A stretch of 64,000 nt of DNA from Boswellia sacra (lineage: Eukaryota; Streptophyta; Magnoliopsida; Sapindales; Burseraceae), in the NCBI GenBank assembly GCA_013180625.2, contig SNVD02004565.1, forward strand, positions 1,674,001 to 1,738,000, read 5' to 3'. This document shows positions 30,046 to 41,680 of this stretch, one piece after another. Position 1 is the stretch's first letter, and the number at the start of each line of letters is the position of its first letter. The position numbers and the translations under genes were made by a program. The notes under the pieces were generated by a model. It worked only from the letters and a program-made list of their open reading frames with translations, was not told the DNA's origin and searched no databases.

Positions 30046-30215
30046 CGGGCGATCTCCTGCGCTGCCTTGCGCGCGCGGGCGAGCTCCTGCAATGCTTAGC
30101 GTGCGTGGGTGAGCTCCCGCGATACCTTGCGTGCGCGGGCGAGCTCCAGCGATGCTCTGTGCGTGCGAGCGAGCTACTGCGTCCCCATGCGCGCGCGGGC
30201 GAGAGAGAGAAGTAG
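30040..30215. repeat. About 30-bp GC-rich repeat, 4-5 units
   Basis: Units such as CTTGCGCGCGCGGGCGAGCT, then CCTGCAATG, recur at 29-31-base spacing. The GCGCGGGCGAGC core is shared with the adjacent 22-bp array, so this is probably an expanded derivative. Confidence 0.7.
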
Positions 30216-30389
30216 GCGAGGGCTGGTTCTGCGCGGGTCTCGCAGGGGCGAACCAGCGGAGCGCTGGGCGCGCAAAGGCGATGTGCTGGGCCTGCTGCCT
30301 GCAGCATGCAGGTTACATGAGTTTGCAGGGACTTCCTCCGGGAAATTTGAATAAGCGCGGGGGCATGTCAGAAAATTTCGAAATTTCAT

Positions 30390-31045
30390 TTAATAATCGT
30401 GGGGGTGCTTCTGCAAGATTTTAAACCTTAATTTTAATTCGCGGGGGTGTTTTTGCGAATTCTCAAACTTCAATATTTATTTCGCGGGGGTGTTTCTATG
30501 AAATTTCAAAACTTGATTTTAATTCGCGGGGGTGATTGCGCGAAATTTCAAAACTTGATTTTAATTCGCGGGGTGATTTCGCGAATTTTCAAACCTTTAT
30601 TTTAATTCGCGGGGGTGTTTCCGCGAAATTTCAAACTTTTATTTTTTTCTCCGCGTGGGTGTTTCCGCGAATTTTCAAACTTTAATTTTTTCCTCCTCGG
30701 GGGTGTTTTCGCGAAATTTCAAACTTCAATTTTTATTTCGCGGGGGTGTTTCCGCGAAATTTCAAACCTTTATTTTTTTTCCTACGCGGTGGTGTTTCCG
30801 TGAATTTTCAAACTTAAATAATTTTTCCACCGCGGGGGTGTTTCCGCGGATTTTTAAACTTAAATAATTTTTCCTCTGCGGGGGCGTTTCTGCGGATTTT
30901 CGAACTTAAATAAATTTTCCTCCGCGGGCGTGTTTCCGCGGATTTTCGAACTTAAATAATTTTTCCTCCGCGGGGGCGTTTCCGCAGATTTTCGAACTTA
31001 AATAATTTTTCCTCCGCAGGCGTGTTTCCGCGGACTTTCAATACA
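30390..31045. repeat. About 43-bp minisatellite, some 15 units with internal dyads
   Basis: Units begin near 30396, 30438, 30481, 30523, 30565, 30606, 30648, 30690, 30735, 30780, 30826, 30870, 30915, 30963 and 31011. Each has a CGCGGGGGTGTTTCCGCG-like core followed by an AT-rich tail (CAAACTT or GAACTTAAAT). Most cores are short hairpin-forming inverted repeats. Two arm types occur, TTCGCG/CGCGAA in early units and TCCGCGG/CCGCGGA in late ones. Confidence 0.9.
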
Positions 31046-31128
31046 ATCCCCCATTTTTTTTTTTTCACCTCTTCCTTCCCTCAGTAGACTTGGTTTGATG
31101 ACTAACAACCCCTCTTTGACTGTGCAGA

Positions 31129-33355
31129 TGGCTAGAGTTAAAACCACTGTGAAAGTGTTACGGGGGGAATCGAGTCATCAAACACAGTCTTCCAGGGACA
31201 AGGATCAGGCGACTAACCGTAAAGAAGCTAATGAGTTTTATCAAAACTTCTTTGATCCGGATCGAGAGCTGGGACAGAATTCTGTCAACCATAAGGTGGT
31301 AGACGCTGAAGGGGATAGCGACTGGTCATCCTCTGCTACCTCAGATAGTGAACCGGAGGTTGAAAAGTGGTGGGAGGCCGACCATATTGATAATCAACTC
31401 CTGGACGATCGATTAAAGATATATAGAGCCCATTTCCTTATCCCGGCTTTAGTCATTCTATTTCTTCTAAGGAAAGGCGACTGGTGGAGTAGGCCACCAC
31501 TAGGTGTCATTGGTTTAAGCCTAGAGCTATTAAGAGCTGGTCTCCGAGTGCCTTTTGATAACTATGTTCGTCATATGCTTGATGCCATGGGCATTGCCCC
31601 TACCCAACTGTCGGCCAATGGGTGGAAGCTTCTGATAGCTTTCCAAAGTTTATTCAGAAGCGCAGGCCTTGGTGACCCTACCACCAACCATGTTAAGCAC
31701 ATTTTTGCCATTCACCTACCGAATGGAGAGAAAACGGGTTACTACTATAAATCCCAGCGAGGGAAGACAGATGACCCCAACCGCCTTTTTGGCATTCCCT
31801 CCCATGTGAAAGAATGGAAGTATAAGCAATTCTGGTGTGGTGGCGGTTGGAAGTATCAAGAAGGTGCTCGTCCAAAGGGGGAGAAGTTGAGGATCAGGAG
31901 GCGTTTTGGTTTTTGTGGTACCATATTATAATGACTCCCTATCCGTCTTTGTTATGACAACTCTTGATCAACTGATATTCTTTTCTGTTTTCATTGCAGC
32001 TTCTTGGACCAAACGTCCGCTGTTATCTTAGAAAGAGAGAGACGACTTGCAAGTGGTACTCAAGCTACCCGTGGACTCGAAGAACGTGCATAGCCTCACT
32101 GATCGGGAGCAGTTGGTCCGTCTTGGCTTATCACCTCCCATTCCTCCGGAAGGTAAGCTTGATTATTACTTTCCGATCTTACTTCATCAAACATGTGTTT
32201 GTTGTCTTACCAGTTTAATCTTCGCGCAGGACTATTTCTTTTACATCCTACCAAGAAGCAGTTCGCTCAACTTGTAGCCAAGATGCCGCTTAAGCCCTTC
32301 ACTCATGACGGACCCAGTTCTTCCCAGAAGAAACGGAGTGGAAGTCCTTCAACTCTTGGACCCCCGAAGAGGAGAGCTAGTGGTCACAAGGAGATTCCCG
32401 TACGGAAGCCGGTTCCTGATAGGTCAACCTCCGTTCAGCCTGCGGATAGGAACAGCCACGAGGCCTACTGGGAGCAAGTTACCCTCAGCCTCTCAACTAC
32501 CCAAGCGTTTTACCTTTGATAGTACGGGCTTTTAGAGTGGCTCAACATGTGGAGACTACCTTCGGGAATTGTCTCAAAGCGCTGCACGCCTCATGCCTAC
32601 CAATATCATTCCAGAGAATGTAAAACTCACATACTTTGATGCGATCGCTGTCGGGATGGGCATCATACTTCAGGTTAGGCTTTACTGAGACCCTTCCTTC
32701 CCTTTTTTATACTTTTGAAAGTCATGCCTTAATTCCTTCCCTTTCTTTGCCTTTCTTTCTGTAGGCGACAAGGCCCTTAGCTCAAGGAGAGTCTACCAAC
32801 ACCAACCTCTTCAAGGAGGTTAACCATCTCACTTCTGAGGTTGACGATTGGAAGGCGAAACATCTAGTCTGCCTCGACAACTTAATCGAAACGAAAAGAA
32901 AAATGGCAAAGATGAAGGAACAGATGGGCAAAATAAAGGCAGACTTGTCCGAAGCTAAGAAGGAGGCAGCTATCCAACATAAGAGGGCCAATGATTTTGG
33001 CCAAGAGCTTCGAGAGAGGGCTGTTGCTGAGCAAAGTAGGATCGACAAAGTAGTCGCTGGCTTCCGTAGGGGTCGTGTCTACCAGCAAGCTATGGAACGC
33101 TCCTATATTGAGGGAGTCAATGGGGTGCGTAGATGGTTCCATGACCGCCACCCAGAGATTGATCAGTCACTCATAGCTGAGGAGTTAAACTTGGTGGCAG
33201 AGTCAGCAAACTCTGATCCCGAGCAATTCCACCGCCTCATCCTTAAAGATGAGGATTACGAGTCGACATTGGACACAGCAGCCTGGGAGGCAAAGCAAGG
33301 CAACTCTACCTCATCGTCTTCAGACGAAGAAGGAGGTGATGGGGCCACTTCTTAG
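31129..33355 (+). pseudogene. Tat-element extra ORF (aORF), antisense to gag, degenerate
   Basis: Starts MARVKTTVKVLRGE at 31129 and runs open to 31931 (about 267 codons). It contains the globular region around RLKIYRAHFLIPALV and LRVPFDNYVRHMLDAMGIAP that resembles the plant 'putative gypsy-type transposon' domain. Acceptor-like TTTTCATTGCAG (31999) and later TTTCTGTAG (about 32764) suggest further exons. A frameshift lies near 32065-32080, where SGTQATRG and LPVDSKNVHSLT occur in different frames. The last part (32765-33355) encodes a Lys/Glu-rich coiled coil and an acidic Ser-rich C-terminus. Function of this ORF class is unknown. Orientation opposite to gag-pol is normal for Tat elements. 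Confidence 0.75.
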
Positions 33356-33729
33356 AGATAGTTGGAATTGTTCCAACTAGGTAGATGCTCATTCATAGGG
33401 AATAATCATATCAAGGCTGCTCTCCAGGCCTTGACTTTATCTTTTACTGTCTTTACTTTCAGTTCAATGTACTAGGTGAGGATGTGTGGCATCCCTCAAC
33501 CAACTTTGAAATAATAAGAACACTAATAATTTTTTTTTCTTTCTGGTGTTGTATTCTTTTACTCTTTTCGTCTTATTGCAATTTGATCATACATGTGCTT
33601 TAAGGGTGTATAATCACAAAAATTCTGAATAAACTGAACACTTTATTGATAATCTTTTTATTGGTCTCCCTATGGGAGTTGTTACACATGCATAAGCTCC
33701 TGTGCGGAGTTATTGCACATATAGAGAGA

Positions 33730-33880
33730 TTATAGGTAGTACTTTTTCAAGTGCTCAATATTCCATGGATGACGGAGCAACCTTCCATCCATGGTGACCA
33801 GTCTGTAGGTACCTGGTCGAATGACTGCTTTGACTTGGTATGGACCTTCCTAGTTGGGCCCCAATGCCCCATCGGTGGGA
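33730..33880 (-). pseudogene. Integrase C-terminal remnant of the gypsy element
   Basis: Minus-strand translation gives ALGPN, stop, EGPYQVKAVIRPGTYRL, then HPWNIEHLKKYY and the normal terminator at 33730. This is the conserved tail of gypsy integrases. One internal stop replaces the usual Trp of PNWEGPY. The rest of pol upstream of it is absent. Confidence 0.8.
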
Positions 33881-33908
33881 TCTCGGGTACTTCGTAGTAC
33901 TTGCCCAC

Positions 33909-34385
33909 TTAGCTTATGCCCACGGAAGGTTCTCCTCGAATTATCATCAGCTTATGTGCCTTCTCTTTAAAAGCCATGTTGTAGCACTCTCGAGAGGCTC
34001 GCTGTTCACTTCTAACCTCTCCTATCCCTACAGGTGTTGGAAATTTCAAGACATGGTGATAGATACCCATCACGGCTTTGAAGTCATAAAGTGATGGCCG
34101 TCCAAGAATGGCGTTATAAACACATGGATGATCCACTACGAGAAAGTTCACCATCCTGATTGTCTGTAGGGAGCCTTCTCCCAAGGTTACTGGTAACGAA
34201 ATCACTCCCTCGGGAATGACTTTTCCTCCAGTGAATCCTATCAAGGAAGTTTGGATGCCTCTCATATCTCTACGGTTGAGACCCAATCGATCGAATGCAT
34301 CCAACGACATTATGTCAGCTGAGCTTCCGTTGTCAATCAACACTCTTCGTAGCCTCTTATTGGCCACTATCACTGTGAGGACCAA
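33909..34385 (-). pseudogene. Retroviral-type aspartic protease of the gypsy element
   Basis: Contains LIDNGSSADIMSLDAF, the gypsy protease active site with D-N-G-S in place of D-T/S-G, and ILGRPSLYDFKAV near the end, the ILGRP motif of the family. The ORF is in a different frame from gag. It runs almost directly into the integrase tail, marking a deletion of reverse transcriptase and RNase H. Confidence 0.85.
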
Positions 34386-34678
34386 GGCATCACAGTATGG
34401 ATGATGGATACCCTGCGCATCTTGTGATGAAAAGGAGATAACATCATGATCTCCTACATTGGTGGAAGAGGCTGTCAGGTTGACCTCGTGGTGAGGGAGG
34501 TCGTATCTTGCTTGCCTAGCCAGTGCCTTCGAGTTTGGGAGCTCGAACCAGCCACTACTCCCCCAAAAATCGTGGCTACTTCTTCTAATGGTTCCTTCCC
34601 TTTGTCATTCTTGTTGGATGGTTCAGGGGGCCGATAGATGTATTCTTGTAGCTGGCCATCCTTGATAAGACCCTCGAT

Positions 34679-36439
34679 TTATCTCCTCAGTTCAAAACAG
34701 TCTGCAGTGTTATGACCATGAGCTTGGTGAAAATGACAATACTTTCTCCTGTCTCTTGTCTTTGGATTCGACCGTAAGGGGGCAGGTTCCTTCAATAGAC
34801 CTTTATCTTTGATTTCCTTCAGGATATCCTGCTGCGGCATAGTAAGCAACGTGAATGTACGGTGCTCCTCCTGAGGTTGGTCATGATGCTCTTGGCGGGG
34901 TCGGGTGGATGACCCTTGTAACAGGAAGCGATCATTTCTGACTGTGTCTCGCGCAGAGCATCGATCCGAAACTGATCTACAATTTCTATCATGAGGTTCT
35001 CCTCTATGATTATCATACGATCGTCTATCTGTGCGTGAGGAATTAGGTACCACCGGAGTTTGCCCAAGGTAATTTGCTTGAAAAATTTTCTCTGCATCAG
35101 TATGACTAGAGACCCTTGTTAATGCTTCTTGATACGTACGTGGGAGGTTGACGGAGAATTCTCATGCTAGAGGAAGCTCTCATCTGATTCCTTGAACCAA
35201 GCCTTGCATAGCGTAACCATCATGAAATAGATCCACTCGGGCAACCTCCCGCTGATATCTATCTAAAAATGCACGGAGGGATTCATTACGACCCTGTTTG
35301 ATTGAAAGAAGGCTCTGCGCTGGTCGACTTCTCGTTTTCATGTTGCTAAAATGTGTGAGGAAATTATGGGCAAGATCCTCAAAGCTGGAAATGGATGCAG
35401 CTGGTAGCCTTCTATACCATTGCTCAGCCGATCCTCCAAGGGTAAGAGAAAAGGTTTTGCACATGATTCCCCCTGAGACCCCTTGTATCTCCATATGAGA
35501 AATAAAAGAGTCTAAATGCTCTCGAGGGTCCGTTGTCCCTTGGTAAAGTTCAAGTTACGGCATCCGGAATCCGTATGGGTATCTTTCCCTTAGAATATCT
35601 TCAGTAAAAGGTGATTCCCATTGTGGACGACCATCTTCTTCTCCTTCTGAACGCTTAATCAACCTTTCTAGTTTATGGATCTTTTCATCCATTTCTCGCT
35701 TGAACTCCGCATAATGATTGTCTGATGTCCCCTCCTCCGAGACATCCATTGGGGCAACATCTGGGCGATGATTCTTAACTCTAGGTGGTGAGTTGGGGCG
35801 ATTTCTTTTGGACTGATAATTACGCCCGGGAGCATATGGACCATGATAAGAATAGGCGGGCTGATCGACATTACTTCCCCTTGGTATCTGCTCAACGCTT
35901 GTATGTCGTTTCTTGTTCAGAGAGTGTCGAAGGTCTACTGCTGCTAACTGTTGTTCGGATATGATATGCGAGGGAGAGGGAATCTGTGGACGCCCATCCC
36001 CTCCTTGGACAATAGGATGGGGAAGATTTGGTTGAATGACCTGATTGCGAGGTAATCCAGTAGTCTGGGCGACTAAATCAGGGCGTCCACCAATATCCGT
36101 CTGGACATTTGGTACTACCATGGCACTCATTGGGTTATTCCCAGTAGTGTTGGGAGCCTGCTGAGCACTTTGTCCAAATGCTTGGTTGAATACAGTCACC
36201 ATACGATTCATCTGTTCACTGAAATTCCGCATGGTATGTTCCATGGTAGTTAACCGATTCGTCTTGCCCTTCCTCGGTCTTTTAAGTGGAAGTCGGGATT
36301 GTCTGAGGTTAGGCCCTACCCCAGAGGATATCACTAAAGCTCTCCACGTATCAACTACCCTTCGGCGTCGGGGAGGCGCTTCAACCTCGATTTCTTCGTC
36401 AACTTCTAGGGAGGTTGAGTGTTGGGATTCGTGACTCAT
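34679..36439 (-). pseudogene. gag of the gypsy element, interrupted by nonsense codons
   Basis: One frame runs from MSHESQHSTSLEVDEE (36439) to 34679. It includes the Retrotrans_gag core (ISSFEDLAHNFLTHFSN, about 35410-35360) and a knuckle-like CHFHQAHGHNTADC (about 34745-34704). The frame is broken by stops near 35553, 35179 and 35164 but not by frameshifts. Each stop is explicable by a single C-to-T change (CAA or CGA to TAA or TGA). Confidence 0.85.
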
Positions 36440-36494
36440 GATGAGTTTGAGTACGTTTGGATAGGAGCAACAACTAAAGAGGCTTAGATTGTCG

Positions 36495-36514
36495 TTCCCA
36501 CAGACGGCGCCAAC
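36495..36514 (-). other. Primer-binding site of the gypsy element
   Basis: On the minus strand, GTTGGCGCCGTCTGTGGGAA follows the 5' LTR directly. It ought to pair with the 3' end of a tRNA; the tRNA is not identified here. Confidence 0.6.
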
Positions 36515-36964
36515 TGTTGATGCATGGTTTTCGGACAGCCGGGGAGCGGGTCGGAGCTCGGGTCGTACGTCGGGTCCAGTCCTGCGAGCACAGAAAAATA
36601 GTCAAGGGTGCCAGCGGTGATGCCGGCGAGAACCCTCCGACGCTCAAGTCAGTTTCTGGCACTCCGAAATTTTCTGGGAGAATTTCCTAGAGAGAGAAGC
36701 TCTTAAAAGTAAAGGAAATTTAGAGAGAGAATAAGTTCAGAAAAATATGCATACCTTGAGCAATGATTCAGAGGGTTTATATAGGAGTCAGGATGGGCCA
36801 TTGTGAGACCCAGATAACGGGCTCAAATTAGTGGGCTTCAGTAATGGGCTTACTGAATTAAAAATAATTGAGGCTGGGTCATTGTAGGACCCAGATAATG
36901 GGCTACAGTAATGGGCTTACTGTATTAGAAATAATTGAGGCCCAATATTATTATGGCCATAACA
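36515..36964 (-). repeat. 5' LTR of the gypsy element
   Basis: This 450-bp LTR borders the primer-binding site and the gag side. TG...CA termini are intact and ATTGA follows at 36965. Confidence 0.92.
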
Positions 36965-37130
36965 ATTGAGACCTTTAATCACAAGTGGATTATCTTGTGT
37001 GAGTTATGGTTAAAATTCATTTGTTTTTTTTTTCTTTTATCATTTCTAATTAATGATCAATTATATGTTTGTAATTCCTAATCTTCATCTGAAGTATAGA
37101 AGAATAAATTATTTACAATATCATTACTCC

Positions 37131-37144
37131 TGTGTGTGTGTGTG

Positions 37145-37210
<66 letters not shown>
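37131..37210. repeat. Compound microsatellite (TG)n(TA)n
   Basis: TG repeats at 37131-37150 change into about 30 uninterrupted TA units at 37151-37210. Confidence 0.95.
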
Positions 37211-37214
<4 letters not shown>

Positions 37215-39637
37215 CTACTCTCTCAATTTCCTTTTCCATACTTCCATTTATTGTTAATTAATTGCCCCTATGAATGACATTATTGGATTAAAGTATTGAG
37301 CTACTATATATTCAATATTCTAATCTAGCGATGTTTAGTCATCTCTCCTTCTTTTTTATTTAGGTCCTCTTCGGTTACATTAAAAGTGGGGAAAAGGATT
37401 CAGAATTTCTTAGGAATCCTAATTTTTTTTATTCAGTTGAAGTTTTTAACTTAAAAAAAAGTTTTCTTAGAAATTAGAATTATTTAAGTTTCAATAATCA
37501 ATTTTTCACTCTCCAAGCTTAGAAAAACTTGGTTTCTTTTAGCAATACTATGTTGAATTACTAAACTAACCTTTTATTATTTGTGTCCAAAACTAACCTT
37601 ATTCAAAAAGTTGATTAAATTATTTTATAAATAATTAGTTTATTAATTTATTTTTTGAAAAATTAAAAATTAAAAATATTATATTTTCAAAAATTAAAAA
37701 ATTCTAAAATTTGAAAAAAATATCTCCGGCTGACTTTGTCGACAATCGTCGGTAATTGTGCACGTCCGACAACACCTCCCTAACAAAATGAATTACCGGT
37801 CAATGATCTTTCCAACCGATATATCTCGTCGCCATCCATGCATATTTCTGCCTTAAATGGCAAATCATGAGGTTGTTTTCGAATACGTTTTGGCTGTTTT
37901 TGGCCAGCCGTTGAAACCTGCGACAGTGACAGTTCGATGGATGGATAACTCACCATTAGGCGACTCTTTTGGTACAATGGTGACTAAAACGCGCAACTTT
38001 TGACGATGGCCGACAACAACAAGGTGACAGATGTGATTGCCAAAAACTGGAAGCATTTTTCTTTCTTTTTTTTCATTTTCCATTTTTGAAAAATATATTA
38101 ATAGATAAAATTATATATAGTAATAATCACATTATTACCATCATTAATTAAAATTTAAAATGTTTATATTAATTTGATGTTTAAATAATCATATTATTAC
38201 TATAATTAATTTATTTATTAAAGGTAATTAAAATTCATTTTTTAGTTGTTAATAAATGATAAAATTTAATATTGAGGTTATTTTTATCCAATTAATATAT
38301 TAAGTTTTCCTTTCCTTTCATAATTCCATCACTCAACCAAACAACGGAAAGCCTTTCCTCATTTTTGTCCCTTCCACCAACTTTTCATTTCCTTCCTCCT
38401 TTCTTTTCACCAACCGAACACAGCCGTAGTCTCTTGAGATTGCCTCATGTATGGAAAAAATTGCATCAAAATGGTTGTAATATTATGGTTTGGCAGGTGG
38501 CAGCATATATATATGTACTATCAAATAGCATATGTATATGTCATGCATAGAAATTAAATATGTGATTGATCTTACATTATATCCATACTCCTGACTCTTC
38601 CTGCTATATATTTTGTAGACCTGACAAAGAGTCGTGTTAGAGTGGTTTCGTGTCGTTTCGTATTCGTGTCGTGTTAGATTATGTTAATCCAAATCTGATT
38701 TATTAACTTATTGGGTCTAAATCTTGGAACCCAAACCTGACTGTTAATTTAATGTGTTACCCGAATCTAACCCATTTAACCCATTGTTTATTTTAAAGTT
38801 AGACAACAATATGGATAACACGAATTGTATAAATTCTAAACATAAACATAACCAATAGTTTATACATTTAACATCTAAAAAAATATTTTGAAATCTAATA
38901 AAATATCCAAATTTAATAAAATATTACGAAAACTTAAACAAAATTTTGTATCTAACATCATTCAAAGGTCAATTTAAAGCATATTTAAAACAAACAATTA
39001 AAAATATATCCAATTATTGAATTATTCCTAAAAATGAAATATGACATTCTATAAGTTCCTTCATTGTATTTCTTATCAAATGTCATACTCGTATACACCT
39101 AAAAAAAATACTATAATCTGCTATATTTTTTTTTGTATCATAAATAGATTTACTAAATTATGCTTAATATTATGGGTTAAATGGATGAAACAGTATTTTA
39201 TAGAATAAATTCAAACACGGTCACTATCAAACAGGTTTATCGTGTTAACTCAATAATGACCAAATCTCATAATATTAGGTCCAAAACAAGTTTTTATTGA
39301 ATGAGTTTGTATCGTCTTAATAGGTCATATAGAATTTTCCAGGCTTAATATTTTGTCCGCAAACTTAAAAACTGCGGAGTTCCAAATATTAGACCATAGC
39401 AAGGCAAAATACAGTAATGCTAGACTGGCAGTCTATATCGCAAAAATTCACTGGAGGAGGAAAAAAAAAAAGATTGAGGGAAGTTATATCTTCAATAAGA
39501 TTTTACCATGTAGATTGCCAGATCAAATTATAGATTAGAGTTTGAGTTATACGTAGTTTGTAAGTCTAGTATTATTATGCAAAATAAGTTGCAAACTATT
39601 TTGCTAAACATTATGCACCAGAATTGATCTATTTTTT

Positions 39638-39641
<4 letters not shown>

Positions 39642-39705
<64 letters not shown>
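39642..39705. repeat. Compound microsatellite (TA)n(GA)n
   Basis: About 17 TA units are followed by about 15 GA units. Confidence 0.95.
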
Positions 39706-39706
<1 letters not shown>

Positions 39707-40857
39707 AACGTTACATGTAACCTCTTTTTCATCTCCTAGCCAAATGTTTGCTTATGCTTGCGCGCACAACATTAATTCTTATTTCTCTCTTACTGCTTGT
39801 CACCCTTCTTGTTTCTTCTTTGTTACCCTTTTCCGCTATAAATGCAATAGAAAATCAAGAAGGGTAAGGAGAAAATTAGCACTTTTTTATTTCTAATCAG
39901 ATGATGCACACTGAGACTTGGGTCTAAAGAGAAGATAATAATCTATAAGTATAGTGATGACTAGTTTTTTTGTCAATAAACAATGTATTAACCAGTCTAG
40001 CTCTAGTAGTAATTTTTTTTTACCAATGAGACGTATATATTAATAAACTTCACTTTTGTGACATTCATAAAGGTATATATCGATCCTTTCGTATTTGATT
40101 GCTCGATGTAAGGTACTACAATTTTGCCAAGATATTTGTCTAATCTTTTCTCCGATGATACATGTCAAGAAAATGAACAAAACATATCAAGATTGAATTT
40201 AGGTCCATATTCAAATAATTGACCTTTTCCTTTCTGTAGATATATTCATACCATACATATAACCTACTAATATATCTAAAATCTAAATATATCATTAGAT
40301 TTGACAAGGCTTGTTAACTCTACAAATTAGAGAATGGAGACAAATAGTTTGCAGCTAGGGCACATAGCTGAGAATTAGTATCGTTAGGACTTGAAACAGA
40401 AAGAGTATCCAGTAGATTCATATTACCATTGATTGTTGTGAAGACCATTAACGCCAGAGATACCAGAATAAAGAGTGTTGATAACCCAAGCATCATTGCA
40501 TGGGCTATGCCACCTTTTACATCCTATGCATACTATGTTGATGCCAGTGCCAAGACTGTAAGAGGAAAAGAGTAAGCCCACCACACTAAACTGTACTTCT
40601 TGATGGATTTTCTGAAGATGAATAGCAATGAAACCTGTTTTTACATTCAAAATAATATAGCAAATGTTAGTAAAAAGGTAGAAACTCATTATTTTATATA
40701 TGCTATGGTGGCCTAACCCCAACGAAGGAATATCGGGCACATGAAGTATGAACCTATAATCAACCAAGATGGTTGGTGCATCATTCATCACTTTTTCTAC
40801 AAAGAAAACGACTAAAATCCATCCAAATGAATATCATGTTTTAAGATTTTTATGAAC

Positions 40858-41640
40858 CCTAAGGTCATATTTGATACACGATACTATATAACACTATTTT
40901 ACTAAATTGTATTAAATAGTGTAATACATGTATTTGTTTATAATACAACATAGTATTAATTTATATAAAGTACAACCCTTAGATACATGCAAATCGTATT
41001 AAATTATGTAGAGTTATAATACATGATATTAGCATTACATTATATAGCATTAATTAAAAAATATCAAAATTATTTCTATAAAATTATATTTATCCATAAT
41101 ACCCTTTAATTTTTTAAATTTTAAAAATAATCAATCATTTATTTAGTATATAAATTATAAAATCAAATTCAGTTTTTAAAGGGAGTCACTGCCCCCACTG
41201 GGTGACACCTGAGGTACCATCAGCACCCATCATGCTACTATAAACCTGAATTGTCTTATGAGTCCAATGGGGGCAGTGGACCTTGGATGTCAAATAACAC
41301 GACTAGGCCTCTGTAGGTCCAATAAGGCCCATGATACATTGTGTGAGGAAAATATTTTACAAATCATGTCATGACGATTGTTTTAAGCACGACAATGTTG
41401 TCAGACGTGCTAAAAAATTTTTCCTGTAATCAGTGACTATTCTAATAAATTAATAAATAAATAATTTTATAAATAAAATAAAAATATTTTTATATTTTGT
41501 ATGTACTTTTTGAAAAAAAATTCTTACTTTCTTGTGTAAATTAATTTAATACGTGGGTACGTCAAACACAATGTAATTATGATATAATACTATTTTTAGT
41601 ACTGAGCAATGTAATGTTATATAATGCATGTCTTTAATTT
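40858..41640. mobile_element. Non-autonomous repeat element, copy 1
   Basis: An AT-rich element with a distinctive central block, GGGAGTCACTGCCCCCACTG at 41180-41199, then GGGTGACACC. Its reverse complement recurs at 53055-53620, with shared blocks along most of the length. The ends carry ATACTATATAACACT and a loosely complementary ATGTTATATAATGCATG, consistent with diverged terminal inverted repeats. Family not assigned. Confidence 0.6.
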
Positions 41641-41680
41641 GGGATAAACGTTGTTCAAGAAAAACACAGTATCCACCTAT

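Larger units (their letters stand above)
29495..31128 (+). other. Putative 1.6-kb leader intron carrying minisatellites
   Basis: The donor is CACAA|GTAAGTACC and the acceptor TTTGACTGTGCAG|ATGGCTAGAG. Removing this span would join a roughly 100-base leader directly to the ATG at 31129. All of the element's tandem arrays lie inside it. Needs transcript evidence. Confidence 0.45.
28786..36964 (-). mobile_element. Tat-type Ty3/gypsy LTR retrotransposon, pol-deleted, 8.2 kb
   Basis: The element is flanked by ATTGA at 28781-28785 and 36965-36969. Its LTRs are 28786-29235 and 36515-36964, each exactly 450 bp, starting TGTT and ending AACA. By eye they differ at about 18 sites (about 96% identity). 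Coding order on the minus strand is gag, zinc-knuckle, aspartic protease, then only the tail of integrase; reverse transcriptase, RNase H and most integrase are missing. An additional ORF on the plus strand (31129-33355), between pol and the 3' LTR, and tandem repeats in the 3' region are diagnostic of the Tat lineage. It inserted into the flank of the SLAH1 gene. Confidence 0.93.
36970..39890. other. Repeat-rich intergenic region
   Basis: No gene supported. It contains two microsatellites, a possible inverted-repeat element at about 37368-38425, whose ends TCTTCGGTTAC and CCAACCGAACACAG are loosely complementary, and an interspersed repeat with GTGTCGTTTCGTATTCGTGT near 38650 and its counterpart GTTTATCGTGTTAACTC near 39232. 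Confidence 0.5.

Noticed and set aside
29514..30424. Several long open frames on both strands in the GC-rich block
   Set aside because: They follow from the tandem GC-rich repeats, which rarely contain stop codons. The repeated Arg/Ala/Gly peptides change with frame and carry no protein signal.
29776..31045. Possible CRISPR-like array because of regular repeats
   Set aside because: The repeats are contiguous degenerate minisatellites with no unique spacers, inside a plant retrotransposon.
37053..37277. Frame encoding poly-Tyr/Ile
   Set aside because: Translation of a TG/TA microsatellite.
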